Shown: positions 30,613 through 40,896 of the stretch, one piece after another | How the letters are laid out: each line of letters opens with the position of its first letter | Numbering within the stretch: position 1 is the stretch's first letter | NCBI RefSeq assembly: GCF_013364235.1 | Contig: NZ_CP054919.1 | Span: forward strand, 3,942,701-4,006,700 | Reading direction: 5' to 3' | From: Kitasatospora sp. NA04385 | GTDB taxonomy: Bacteria; Actinomycetota; Actinomycetes; Streptomycetales; Streptomycetaceae | DNA: 64,000 nt | Program-made: the position numbers and the translations under genes | Notes under the pieces: generated by a model | The model's database searches: none | Told to the model about the DNA's origin: nothing | Seen by the model: only the letters and a program-made list of their open reading frames with translations

Positions 30613-32862
30613 TCAGGCGTCGACCGGCTCGGCCTCGGCGGTCGGGACGGCCTTGACCGACTCCAGCAGCAGCTGGGCCACGTCGACCACCTTCAGGTGC
30701 TCCTTTGCCGCGCCCTCGTTCTTCTTGCCGTTGACCGAGTCGGAGAGCATCACCAGGCAGAACGGGCAGGCGGTGGAGACGATGTCGGGGTTCAGCGACA
30801 GCGCCTCGTCGACCCGCTCGGTGTTGATCCGCTTGCCGATCCGCTCCTCCATCCACATCCGGGCGCCGCCGGCGCCGCAGCAGAAGCCGCGCTCCTTGTG
30901 ACGGTGCATCTCCTCGTTGCGCAGGCCGGGCACCTTGCCGATGATCTCGCGCGGCGGGGTGTAGACCTTGTTGTGCCGGCCGAGGTAGCACGGGTCGTGG
31001 TAGGTGATCAGGCCCTCCACCGGGTTGACCGGCAGCAGCTTGCCCTCGTCGATCAGGTGCTGGAGCAGCTGGGTGTGGTGGATGACCTCGAAGTGGCCGC
31101 CGAGCTGCGGGTACTCGTTGGCGATGGTGTTGAAGCAGTGCGGGCAGGTGGCGACGATCCGCTTGGTGGGGCCCATCACTCCTTCAGACGCAGCCTCCAG
31201 CGCGGCGTTCAGGGTCTCGACGTTCTGCGCGCCCAGCATCTGGAACAGGAACTCGTTGCCCAGGCGGCGCGGGGAGTCACCGGTGCAGGTCTCCTCCTTG
31301 CCGAGGATCGCGAACTTCACGCCCGCGGTGTGCAGCAGTTCGGCGAAGGCCTTGGTGGTCTTCTTGGCCCGGTCCTCCAGGGCGCCGGCGCAGCCGACCC
31401 AGTAGAGGTACTCGACCTCGGCGGGGTCGATGTCCTCGCCGATCACCGGCACCTCGATGCCGGTCTCCTTCTTCAGCTCCTTGACCCAGTCCAGGCGCGC
31501 CTTGGTGGCCAGGCCCCACGGGTTGCCCTTGTTCTCCAGGTTCTTGAGCATCGTCCCGGCCTCGGTCGGGAAGCTGCTCTCGATCATCACCTGGTAGCGG
31601 CGCATGTCGACGATGTGGTCGATGTGCTCGATGTCGACCGGGCACTGCTCGACGCAGGCGCCGCAGGTGGTGCAGGACCACAGCACGTCCGGGTCGATGA
31701 CGCCGCCCAATTCACCGTTGGGGCCGGCCTCGGCGGTGCCGATCAGCGGGCGCTCGGCCTCGGCCAGGGCGGCGGCAGGGACGCCGGCCAGCTGCTCGGC
31801 CGTCGCCCGCTCCTCGCCCTCCACGGACTTGCCGCCGCCGGCCAGCAGGTACGGGGCCTTGGCGAAGGCGTGCTCGCGCAGGCTCATGATCAGCAGCTTG
31901 GGCGACAGCGGCTTGCCGGTGTTCCAGGCCGGGCACTGCGACTGGCAGCGGCCGCACTCGGTGCAGGTGGAGAAGTCGAGGATGCCCTTCCAGGAGAAGT
32001 GCTCGACCTGGGAGACGCCGAACACGGCGTCGTCCGCCGGGTCCTCGAAGTCGATCGGGGCGCCGCCGCTGGTCATCGGGCGCAGCGCGCCGAGCGCGGT
32101 GCCGCCGTCGTCCTCGCGCTTGAAGTAGATGTTGAAGAACGCCAGGAAGCGGTGCCAGGCGACGCCCATCGAGGGGTTGACGCCGATGGTGATCGCCCAG
32201 GCGAAGGAGATGCAGATCTTCAGCATCGCGAACAGGTAGACCAGGTTGACCAGGGTGCCGTGCGCGGTGCCGTGGAAGGCGGCGGCGATCGGGTACGAGA
32301 CCAGGTAGGCCGGGTCGTAGGAGTCGACGCCCTCCAGGGCGCCCTCCAGGCCGCGGAGCATCATGATGCACAGGCCGATGCCGAGGATCGTGTACTCGAC
32401 GTAGAAGGCCTGCCAGGCGATCGAGCCGGCGAACCGGGACTTGCGGCCGGCCCGGGAGGGCAGGCTGAGCAGGCGGACCGCCATCAGGACGAGGATGCCC
32501 AGGGTGGTGAGGGTGCCGATCAGTTCGACGAAGACGTTCCACGGCAGCCAGTGGCCGATCACCGGGAGGACGAACTCGGCGTCGAAGAGCTGCCCGAAGG
32601 CGTTCACCAGGGTGAGCACCAGGGAGAAGAAGCCGACGGCGACGAACCAGTGGGCGACGCCGACGACGCCCCAGCGGTTCATCCGGGTGTGGCCGAGGAA
32701 CTCCTTGACCACGGTGGCGGCCCGCTGCGCGGGCTGCCCGAAGCGGGTGGTGTCGGCGGAGCCGGTGCGCACCACCTTGTAGATGTACAGCGCCGCCCGG
32801 GCGGCGAGCGCGGTGCCGATCACGAAGGTGACCAGCGAGATGACGATCGCTGCTAGCTGCAT
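30613..32862 (-). CDS. Membrane-bound (Fe-S) oxidoreductase, HdrD/GlpC-like with CCG domains (749 aa)
   Basis: The N-terminal ~280 residues have about six membrane helices of the NarI-like cytochrome type (IVISLVTFVIGTALAARAAL and others). Two [4Fe-4S] ferredoxin motifs follow: CTECGRCQSQCPAWNTGKPL and CTTCGACVEQCPVDIEHID. The C-terminal half has two CCG-type clusters (YWVGCAGALED; GFCCGAGGARMWMEERIG; DPCYLGRHNKVY; TACPFCLVML). The protein should pass electrons between a membrane carrier and a heterodisulfide-like or quinone partner. ATG 32862 has GGAGA upstream. Actinobacterial homologues are widespread and the physiological donor is unknown. The gene is divergent from dnaK. Confidence 0.9.
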   Translation of the reverse strand: MQLAAIVISLVTFVIGTALAARAALYIYKVVRTGSADTTRFGQPAQRAATVVKEFLGHTRMNRWGVVGVAHWFVAVGFFSLVLTLVNAFGQLFDAEFVLPVIGHWLPWNVFVELIGTLTTLGILVLMAVRLLSLPSRAGRKSRFAGSIAWQAFYVEYTILGIGLCIMMLRGLEGALEGVDSYDPAYLVSYPIAAAFHGTAHGTLVNLVYLFAMLKICISFAWAITIGVNPSMGVAWHRFLAFFNIYFKREDDGGTALGALRPMTSGGAPIDFEDPADDAVFGVSQVEHFSWKGILDFSTCTECGRCQSQCPAWNTGKPLSPKLLIMSLREHAFAKAPYLLAGGGKSVEGEERATAEQLAGVPAAALAEAERPLIGTAEAGPNGELGGVIDPDVLWSCTTCGACVEQCPVDIEHIDHIVDMRRYQVMIESSFPTEAGTMLKNLENKGNPWGLATKARLDWVKELKKETGIEVPVIGEDIDPAEVEYLYWVGCAGALEDRAKKTTKAFAELLHTAGVKFAILGKEETCTGDSPRRLGNEFLFQMLGAQNVETLNAALEAASEGVMGPTKRIVATCPHCFNTIANEYPQLGGHFEVIHHTQLLQHLIDEGKLLPVNPVEGLITYHDPCYLGRHNKVYTPPREIIGKVPGLRNEEMHRHKERGFCCGAGGARMWMEERIGKRINTERVDEALSLNPDIVSTACPFCLVMLSDSVNGKKNEGAAKEHLKVVDVAQLLLESVKAVPTAEAEPVDA

Positions 32863-33071
32863 CGGCTCTCCGTCTCCAGCGGCTTGTTCCCAGTGGTGCC
32901 CAGTCCTCCAGAGAGTGTACTGGTCGGTAACTTGGAGGGCTGACCCGCCGGACATTACCGCTCGTTAACACTCCACCAGAAGATGTTCAAGGTATGGCGG
33001 CAGTCACTAAGCCCCGACTCACCCGTCCGGCGCAGCCGCCGCACCCCTCGCGACATAAGCGCTCAGTAAAG

Positions 33072-33090
33072 TTGAGCGACACCGGCTCAA
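33072..33090 (+). promoter_or_regulatory. HAIR operator 1 upstream of dnaK
   Basis: TTGAGC-N7-GCTCAA (33072-33077, 33085-33090) matches the HspR inverted repeat CTTGAGT-N7-ACTCAAG in its core. It sits directly upstream of a TTGACG -35-like element at 33096-33101. HspR itself is encoded as the fourth gene of the operon. Confidence 0.8.
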
Positions 33091-33095
33091 AGCTG

Positions 33096-33143
33096 TTGAC
33101 GCCGCCGGACCGGTCGTGCATCCTTGAGTCCGTACTGCTCAAC
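33096..33143 (+). promoter_or_regulatory. dnaK promoter with HAIR operator 2
   Basis: The TTGACG -35 element (33096-33101), a 17-base spacer and a CATCCT -10-like element (33119-33124) are followed and overlapped by CTTGAGT-N7-GCTCAAC (33123-33143). HspR binding here should cover the start site and repress the operon at normal temperature. Ribosome site GGAGG precedes ATG 33165. Confidence 0.75.
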
Positions 33144-33164
33144 TTCTCCCCGGAGGTATTCACG

Positions 33165-35008
<1,844 letters not shown>

Positions 35009-35012
<4 letters not shown>

Positions 35013-35599
35013 CGGAGAAGCCGCAGGGCGAGCAGCCCGGCGACGACTCCGCCGCCGAGGAGGCCGTGCTCAAGGCAGCCGAGGAGGCCGTCGCGGGCGC
35101 CGGTGCCGACGAGCTGGCCGCCGCCAAGCGCGAGGCCGGCGAGCGCACCGCCGACCTGCAGCGGCTCCAGGCCGAGTACCAGAACTACCGCAAGCGGGTC
35201 GAGCGGGACCGGTCCACCGTCCGCGAGATCGCCGTCTCCAACATCCTGGAGTCGCTGGTCCCGGTGCTGGACGACATCGGCCGGGCCCGCGAGCACGGCG
35301 AGGTGACGGGCGGCTTCAAGTCGGTCGCCGAGTCGCTGGAGACGGTCGTCGCCAAGCTCGGGCTGCAGCAGTTCGGCAAGGAGGGCGAGCCCTTCGACCC
35401 GACCATCCACGAGGCGCTGATGCACAGCTACTCGTCGGACGTGACGGAGGACACCTGCGTGCAGATCCTCCAGCCCGGGTACCGGATCGGCGAGCGGATC
35501 ATCCGCCCGGCGATGGTCGCGGTCGCGGAGCCCCAGCCGGGCACCCAGACCACCGGCGAGCCGGACGACGACAAGGCTGACGGTTCGTCCGACAGCTGA
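35009..35599 (+). CDS. grpE: Nucleotide exchange factor GrpE (196 aa)
   Basis: Releases ADP from DnaK. An acidic N-terminal region leads into the long dimerisation helix (TADLQRLQAEYQNYRKRVER, then DRSTVREIAVSNILESLVPV). The C-terminal beta domain has GLQQFGKEGEPFDPTIHEAL and VCVQILQPGYRIGERIIRPA-type sequence (TCVQILQPGYRIGERIIRP). Its ATG overlaps the dnaK stop by four bases. A hairpin-rich 136-base gap separates it from dnaJ. Confidence 0.97.
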
Positions 35600-35612
35600 G
35601 TAGAGTCCCCGT

Positions 35613-35661
35613 GCGCTGCGGAGTCGTACGTCGTCCAGTACGGCGGCCGGCTCCGCAGCGC
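35613..35661 (+). terminator. Hairpin in the grpE-dnaJ gap
   Basis: GCGCTGCGGAG (35613-35623) pairs perfectly with CTCCGCAGCGC (35651-35661) over a 27-base loop. A second GC palindrome follows (around 35670-35690). It may partly end or process the transcript between the chaperone genes and dnaJ-hspR; it could also simply stabilise RNA ends. Confidence 0.55.
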
Positions 35662-35735
35662 CGTATCGAGGCGCCGCGCCGCGGCGCCGCTTCGCAACAG
35701 AACTTCGGGATTCCGGGAGGTGGCGGTCAAAGGCC

Positions 35736-36884
35736 ATGAGCGCTAAGGACTACGTGGAGAAGGACTACTACAAGGTCCTCGGCGTGCCCAAGGACGCCAC
35801 CGCCGCAGAGATCAAGAAGACCTACCGCAAGCTGGCCCGCGAGTTCCACCCGGACGCGAACAAGGGTGACACCAAGGCCGAGGAGCGGTTCAAGGACATC
35901 TCCGAGGCGTACGACGTGCTCTCCGACGAGAAGCGCCGCAAGGAGTACGACGAGGCCCGCTCGCTGTTCGCGGGCGGCGGCTTCCGCCCCGGCGGGGCGG
36001 GCGCGGCCGGCGGCTTCGACTTCGGGGACCTGTTCAACGGCGGGGGCGGCGGCAGCGGCGGCGGCATCGGCGACGTGTTCGGCGGCCTGTTCAACCGCGG
36101 CGGCCGACAGACCGCCCAGCCGCGCCGCGGGGCGGACGTCGAGACCGAGGTCACGCTGAACTTCGAGGAGGCCGTGGACGGCGCGACCGTGCCGCTGCGG
36201 ATGACCTCCCAGGCCGCCTGCCGCGCCTGCGCCGGGACGGGCGCCAAGGCCGGCACCACCCCGCGGGTCTGTCCGACCTGCGTCGGCGCCGGCACCGTCA
36301 GCCGCGGCCAGGGCGCCTTCGCCCTCTCCGAGCCCTGCCGGGACTGCAAGGGCCGCGGCATGATCGTCGACGACCCGTGCACCGTCTGCCACGGCAGCGG
36401 CCGGGCCTCCTCGGCCCGCACCATGCAGGTCCGCATCCCGGCCGGGGTGCAGGACGGCCAGCGGATCAGGCTCAAGGGCAAGGGCGCCCAGGGCGAGCGC
36501 GGCGGCCAGCCCGGGGACCTCTACGTCACCGTGCACGTCGACCCGCACCCGGTGTTCGGACGCAAGGGCGACAACCTCACGGTCACGGTGCCGGTGAGCT
36601 TCCCCGAAGCCGCGCTCGGCGGCACCATCGAGGTGCCGACCCTGAACGGCCCGGCCGTGAAGCTCAAGCTGCCCCCCGGCAGCGCCAACGGCCTGACCAT
36701 GCGGGCCCGCGGCAAGGGCGCCACCCGCAAAGACGGCACCCGCGGCGACCTGCTGGTCACCGTGGAGGTCACGGTGCCCACGCACGTCACCGGAGACGCG
36801 CTGACGGCACTGGAGCAGTACCGCGAGGCCACCGCCTCGGACGACCCGCGAGCCGCCCTGTTCAAGGCGGCGGAGGGAGCGTGA
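35736..36884 (+). CDS. dnaJ: Co-chaperone DnaJ (382 aa)
   Basis: The J domain has the HPD tripeptide in LAREFHPDANKGDTKAEERF. A Gly/Phe-rich linker follows (FDFGDLFNGGGGGSGGGIGD). The zinc-binding region has four CxxCxGxG-like repeats: CRACAGTGAKAG, CPTCVGAGTVSR, CRDCKGRG and CTVCHGSGR. The C-terminal substrate domain starts RTMQVRIPAGVQDGQRIRLK. It stimulates DnaK ATPase and delivers clients. ATG 35736 opens MSAKDYVEKDYYKVL. It is followed by hspR, seven bases after the stop. Confidence 0.98.
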   Translation: MSAKDYVEKDYYKVLGVPKDATAAEIKKTYRKLAREFHPDANKGDTKAEERFKDISEAYDVLSDEKRRKEYDEARSLFAGGGFRPGGAGAAGGFDFGDLFNGGGGGSGGGIGDVFGGLFNRGGRQTAQPRRGADVETEVTLNFEEAVDGATVPLRMTSQAACRACAGTGAKAGTTPRVCPTCVGAGTVSRGQGAFALSEPCRDCKGRGMIVDDPCTVCHGSGRASSARTMQVRIPAGVQDGQRIRLKGKGAQGERGGQPGDLYVTVHVDPHPVFGRKGDNLTVTVPVSFPEAALGGTIEVPTLNGPAVKLKLPPGSANGLTMRARGKGATRKDGTRGDLLVTVEVTVPTHVTGDALTALEQYREATASDDPRAALFKAAEGA

Positions 36885-36891
36885 GATCCCG

Positions 36892-37422
36892 ATGAGTCCC
36901 CACTCCGACAGTAGCCACGGCCCCGACGGCACCGGCCGGATCGGCCCCGGCCCCGGTCTCGGCGAGGGCCTGCCCGGCGGCGGCCGCCCCCGCGCCGCCG
37001 CCCCGCCGTACGTCCTCACCGAGGACACCCCGGTCTACGTCATCTCCGTCGCCGCCGAACTCTCCGGCCTGCACCCGCAGACCCTCCGCCAGTACGACCG
37101 CCTCGGCCTGGTCAGCCCCGACCGCACGGCCGGCCGCGGCCGCCGCTACTCCGCCCGGGACATCCAGCAGCTGCGCGAGGTCCAGCGCCTCTCCCAGGAC
37201 GAGGGCATCAACCTGGCCGGTATCAAGCGCATCATCGAACTGGAGAACCAGGTCGCCGCCCTCCAGTCCCGCGTCGCCGAACTCGTCGACGCCCTGGAGG
37301 GCGCCGCCGCCACCCTCCAGCAGCGCGAGGCCGCCGTCCACGCCTCCTACCGCCGCGACCTGGTCCCCTACCAGCAGGTCCAGCAGTCCAGCGCACTGGT
37401 GGTGTGGCGGCCCAAGCGCTGA
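36892..37422 (+). CDS. hspR: Heat-shock repressor HspR, MerR family (176 aa)
   Basis: The MerR-type helix-turn-helix is intact: VYVISVAAELSGLHPQTLRQ, YDRLGLVSPDRTAGRGRRYS, DIQQLREVQRLSQDEGINLA. A coiled coil of the dimer follows (LENQVAALQSRVAELVDALE). It binds HAIR sites, represses dnaK and clpB, and is autoregulated as the last gene of the operon. An ~35-residue Pro/Gly extension precedes the DNA-binding domain. ATG 36892 is seven bases after dnaJ. Confidence 0.97.
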   Translation: MSPHSDSSHGPDGTGRIGPGPGLGEGLPGGGRPRAAAPPYVLTEDTPVYVISVAAELSGLHPQTLRQYDRLGLVSPDRTAGRGRRYSARDIQQLREVQRLSQDEGINLAGIKRIIELENQVAALQSRVAELVDALEGAAATLQQREAAVHASYRRDLVPYQQVQQSSALVVWRPKR

Positions 37423-37440
37423 GCACCATCGGCACGACGC

Positions 37441-37472
37441 CGCCGGTACCTCCCGTTCGGGGGGTGCCGGCG
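37441..37472 (+). terminator. Hairpin terminator after hspR
   Basis: CGCCGGTACCTCCC (37441-37454), a GTTC loop, then GGGGGGTGCCGGCG (37459-37472): a 14-bp stem with wobble pairs, 19 bases after the hspR stop. Confidence 0.75.
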
Positions 37473-37627
37473 ACTCTCCGTTCCGTGAGAGAGTGCCAGC
37501 GAGCACCAGCTGGCAGGACCAGCCAGAGTAGAAAATAATCCGGCTCGGGCATCCGACTCCGGCCTAAACTCAGTCAGATGCCCGGAGCCCGTGGGGTGAA
37601 CTGACAGGCCAGCGACAAGGGGTGAGG

Positions 37628-38632
37628 ATGAGCGCGCGTGATCTCCCTGGCACGGCCTACGGTTCGAACAGCTTGTCCGCCGAAGCCCATGCGCTCTACC
37701 TCCGGATCATCAAAGATCTCGGCGGCACCGTCAAAATCGACTCGGAAATATCCGGCGCCGCACTCGACGAACTGGTTTCGCTGGGCCTGCTCGTCCACGA
37801 CACCGATCACGCCGGAAATCTCGTCGCAATCGACCCCTCACAGTTGGCATCCACGCTGAGCATCCGCTGGCAACGCCAAGCATTGGACCTGCTGTCCCGC
37901 GCAGTTTCCATTCCGTCCGAACTCACCGAGCTCGCCGATGCGTTTCACTCACCAGAGCAGAGCGGCGGTGCCATCGAATACGTCCGCGGACAGGCGCTCA
38001 TAAACCAGCGTCTGCAGCAGATCACTGCGGCGGGAATCACCGAGGCAGTGGCGATGCAACCCGGGGGGCCTCGCCCTCCCGAACTGCTTGCCGGGAGCCT
38101 GGAAGGCGATCTGAAATCCGTCCGCCGCGGCACGGCCATGCGAACGATCTACCACGCAAGCACCCGTTACCACCAGTCGACCCGCGACTACGTGGCGACC
38201 CTATCAGCAGAAGGCTGGCAGTTCCGCACCCTCGACGAGCCCTATACCCGGCTGATCATCATAGATCGAAAGGTCGCCGTCCTGCCGTCGGTCGAGGACA
38301 TCAACAACTTCGCCACCTTCATCCATGACCAATCAGTGGTCAACTTCCTGCAGGAAGAAGTATTTGAGCGGAATTGGACCCGCGCGCTAGATTTCGACGG
38401 AGAGCGGAACGTCCCACAGGAAGTGGTTTCGCGACTCAGGCAGACAATTGTGGACCTACTCCTCGCGGGAACCAACCACCGCGTCATCGCCCGCCGCCTG
38501 GGAATCAGCGAGAGGACGCTCGCCAGGCACCTGGCGGAGATGCGAGAGGACTACAATGTCGACTCGCTCTTCCAACTGGGCTACGCCCTGGGCCGATCCG
38601 CAACGAGCACAACCGAAATCGCCGAAGAGTGA
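37628..38632 (+). CDS. TrmB/LuxR-like transcriptional regulator, orphan paralogue (334 aa)
   Basis: Same architecture as the six minus-strand regulators at 39.9-46.0 kb. It has an N-terminal winged-helix-like segment (AEAHALYLRIIKDLGGTVK), a central PLD-like domain of the TrmB type (RTLDEPYTRLIIIDRKVAVL), and a C-terminal LuxR-type helix-turn-helix (HRVIARRLGISERTLARHL, then ALFQLGYALGR-like DSLFQLGYALG). ATG 37628 follows AAGGGG. GC content and codon use are slightly lower than in the cluster, so divergence is older. It is convergent with a gene for a small exported peptide (38736-38918). Confidence 0.85.
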   Translation: MSARDLPGTAYGSNSLSAEAHALYLRIIKDLGGTVKIDSEISGAALDELVSLGLLVHDTDHAGNLVAIDPSQLASTLSIRWQRQALDLLSRAVSIPSELTELADAFHSPEQSGGAIEYVRGQALINQRLQQITAAGITEAVAMQPGGPRPPELLAGSLEGDLKSVRRGTAMRTIYHASTRYHQSTRDYVATLSAEGWQFRTLDEPYTRLIIIDRKVAVLPSVEDINNFATFIHDQSVVNFLQEEVFERNWTRALDFDGERNVPQEVVSRLRQTIVDLLLAGTNHRVIARRLGISERTLARHLAEMREDYNVDSLFQLGYALGRSATSTTEIAEE

Positions 38633-38735
38633 CAAGGATCGACCACAGCGAGGTGCGGAGGCCCGGCATTTTCTACGCCCACAGGGAGAAAACGCCCCCG
38701 TCCAGGCACAGCACCCGCGCTCAGAACCGATCCCA

Positions 38736-38918
38736 TCAACCCCAGTTAAGATCCAATGCGGCCAGAGTGACCGATCGATCCGCCTGGCCCGCCTGGCCCG
38801 CCTGATTCGCCCGGTCCGAAGCTGCGTCCTGGCTGAAGACCAGCGCTCCGAGCACCACCGCAACGCCACAGGCCACCGGAAGTACCGCCTTCAGGACAAT
38901 CCGGCGCATGCGCGACAT
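38736..38918 (-). CDS. Small exported peptide beside regulator (60 aa)
   Basis: MSRMRRIVLKAVLPVACGV opens a classic signal sequence: basic start, hydrophobic core (about residues 8-27) and an Ala-rich region suited to signal peptidase cleavage. About 30 residues follow, ending RSVTLAALDLNWG. ATG 38918 has GGGG eight bases upstream. Its stop lies 104 bases from the convergent regulator gene's stop. The mature peptide is too short for an enzyme. A secreted signal, toxin or inhibitor is more likely, and a peptide pheromone read by the neighbouring regulator is a reasonable hypothesis only. Confidence 0.6.
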   Translation of the reverse strand: MSRMRRIVLKAVLPVACGVAVVLGALVFSQDAASDRANQAGQAGQADRSVTLAALDLNWG

Positions 38919-39255
38919 TATGCCCACCCCTAATTCCCCTCTCGATACAAATCCGACACCGGGCACCAAACTACCGTGCGAAGGTACCGCAAGCGTTACG
39001 CCATGTCACCCCTGGGCGCGGGGAAGGCTGTCATCTCTCTGCCAGGCGTCCAGATGACACCTCTCGAACCTGGACGAGGGGTCGCGCCGCGATGGACGAT
39101 CAGTTCGCTCTCGATTGGGCTCGACAGGCTCACCACACTTGCCGATGCTCATTCAAATAGACGATCAACGCGTCACAACAGTCCGCTGAGCAGCCATTGT
39201 CCGATCCGCCTGCCAGTCCTAGCTCCCTTTGGCAGGCAAATCACCCGGAGTCGAC
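38919..39255. other. Intergenic region between peptide gene and deoxyribosyltransferase-like gene
   Basis: 337 bases carrying the divergent promoters of the peptide gene (minus) and the 39256 gene (plus). No gene, strong hairpin or long repeat was seen. GGAG ahead of ATG 39256 is the only clear translation signal. Confidence 0.5.
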
Positions 39256-39861
39256 ATGAGTGAGCACCACCTGCAGCACCGCGCCGAAGGGCGTCGCGCA
39301 CGGGTCTTCCTGGCCGCGCCGCTGATGCGGCTGACCGGGCCGGCGGACAGTGTGGTGACGTTGGCGAGCCGGACTCGGCTGACCACGTTGCGAAGCACGC
39401 TGCTGGACAGCGGGGCGGCGGTGTACAGCGCGCACCACAGTGACGCGTGGACGGTGGCGGGGCGGGCGCCGGAGCAGCGGGTGCCCTCCGACTTCCGGGC
39501 GATGCAGAGCGCGGACCTGGTGTTCGCCTACGTGGGCGCGCCGCTGTCGGCCGGGGTGAGCCTGGAGCTCGGCTGGGCGTCGGCGCTGCGCAAGCCGATC
39601 GTGCTGCTGGTGGACGAGGCGATCACGCACAACCCGCTGATCGCGACCATCGAGCAGGTCTCGCCGGTGCTGCCGCTGGTGTTCGACGACACCTGGTCGC
39701 AGGAGGCGCTGCACCACACCGTGGAGACCGCGCTGGACTGGGCCGGGATGGCGCTGTCGCTGCGCGGCGGCTTCTGGACCGCGCCCGGCGAGCAGTTCCC
39801 GCGTCCGCGCCGCGAGCACGCCCCGTACGGCTTCTGGTCCCCGGAGATCGCCACCGGCTGA
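39256..39861 (+). CDS. Nucleoside 2-deoxyribosyltransferase-like protein (201 aa)
   Basis: Begins RARVFLAAPLMR, and later has VPSDFRAMQSADLVFAYVGA and GVSLELGWASALRKPIVLLV. These match the flavodoxin-like fold of nucleoside 2-deoxyribosyltransferases and related N-glycosidases (the 'D...ADxVxA...GxxxELGxA' pattern with the catalytic-region Glu in LELGWA). It probably acts on a nucleoside or nucleotide-like molecule; the substrate is unknown. ATG 39256 has GGAG upstream. Its stop is seven bases from the convergent stop of the regulator cluster. Confidence 0.75.
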   Translation: MSEHHLQHRAEGRRARVFLAAPLMRLTGPADSVVTLASRTRLTTLRSTLLDSGAAVYSAHHSDAWTVAGRAPEQRVPSDFRAMQSADLVFAYVGAPLSAGVSLELGWASALRKPIVLLVDEAITHNPLIATIEQVSPVLPLVFDDTWSQEALHHTVETALDWAGMALSLRGGFWTAPGEQFPRPRREHAPYGFWSPEIATG

Positions 39862-39868
39862 CCGCGGG

Positions 39869-40861
39869 TCAGTCGTCGGCGTCCCCCGCACGCGGTTCCC
39901 CGGCTCCCCGCATCTGCCAGCCCAGCTGGAACAGGGTCTCCGCGTCGTGGAGTTCGCGCAGCCGCGAGATGTGCGCGGCGACGGTGCGCTCACCGAGGCC
40001 CAACCGGGAGGCGATGGTCTTCTGGGTCAGGCCCTGGGCGAGCAGCCGGCCCACCTGCTCGTGGACCGGGACCACGCTCTCGCCCTCGTGCTCGGCGGAG
40101 CGCCACTGGATCCGCTCGGCCCGCTCCCAGTCCCGCTCGAAGGCGGCGACCAGGAACGAGACCACCGCCGGATCCTCGATGAACGCGGCACTCGAATGGT
40201 CGGCCGACGCCGGAACGACGGCGATCCGGCGGTCGAAGATCAACATTCTGCTGAAGGGTTCGCTCAAGGTGCGGAACCGGCCTCCCCAGCCGGTGACCCT
40301 CTCCGCCCAGCGAACCGTCGTCTCGTCCAGCAGCGCGGTCGGCTCGTAGACGGTGCGGATGCTCGCACCCCGCTCCAGGAAGCGGCGGGTGCGCTCCGGC
40401 GACTCCTCCAGCAGGTCCGCCGGCCCGGCCCCGCCCGGGTGCAGGGACAGCTCCTCCTCGTACGCCTCGCTCGCCAACTGCTGGACGCGGTGCCGGATCT
40501 GCTCGGTCCGGTCGACGTGCTGCACCACGCTGGAGCGGTCGGCCCGGCGCGGCGTCGCGTCGTAGGCGTGGGTGAGGTCCTCCAGCAGCGTCGGCATCTC
40601 CTCGGCGCGCAGCAGCATCCGGGTGCCCTCGGCGCGCAGCTCGGCACTGATCCGGTCGCTGACCGCGCGCGGGTTGACCGCCGTCAGCGCCTGGTCCGCG
40701 GCGTCGTGCACCAGCAGCCCCAGCTCCATCAGCCGCAGCACCCCGGTCGGGTCCTGCTCGACCGCCTCGCGGAACGAGACCCGCCCGCCCTGGTCCAGGA
40801 TCTGCTGGTACAACCGCCGCTCCGACTCGCTCGGCAGTGCGGCTCCGTTCGACTCGCTCAC
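39869..40861 (-). CDS. TrmB/LuxR-like regulator R1 (330 aa), last gene of operon
   Basis: Same three-part layout: winged helix (SERRLYQQILDQGGRVSFRE), PLD-like TrmB domain (RTLSEPFSRMLIFDRRIAVV) and LuxR-type helix-turn-helix (LTQKTIASRLGLGERTVAAH, ending AETLFQLGWQMRG). GTG 40861 has GGAGGA nine bases upstream. It sits at the 3' end of the six-gene regulator operon. No partner target is visible. The ligand-sensing role of the PLD-like domain is inferred from TrmB, which binds sugars. Confidence 0.85.
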   Translation of the reverse strand: MSESNGAALPSESERRLYQQILDQGGRVSFREAVEQDPTGVLRLMELGLLVHDAADQALTAVNPRAVSDRISAELRAEGTRMLLRAEEMPTLLEDLTHAYDATPRRADRSSVVQHVDRTEQIRHRVQQLASEAYEEELSLHPGGAGPADLLEESPERTRRFLERGASIRTVYEPTALLDETTVRWAERVTGWGGRFRTLSEPFSRMLIFDRRIAVVPASADHSSAAFIEDPAVVSFLVAAFERDWERAERIQWRSAEHEGESVVPVHEQVGRLLAQGLTQKTIASRLGLGERTVAAHISRLRELHDAETLFQLGWQMRGAGEPRAGDADD

Positions 40862-40896
40862 AGCTCCCACTCCTCCTCGGCCGTCCGCCCCGGGTC

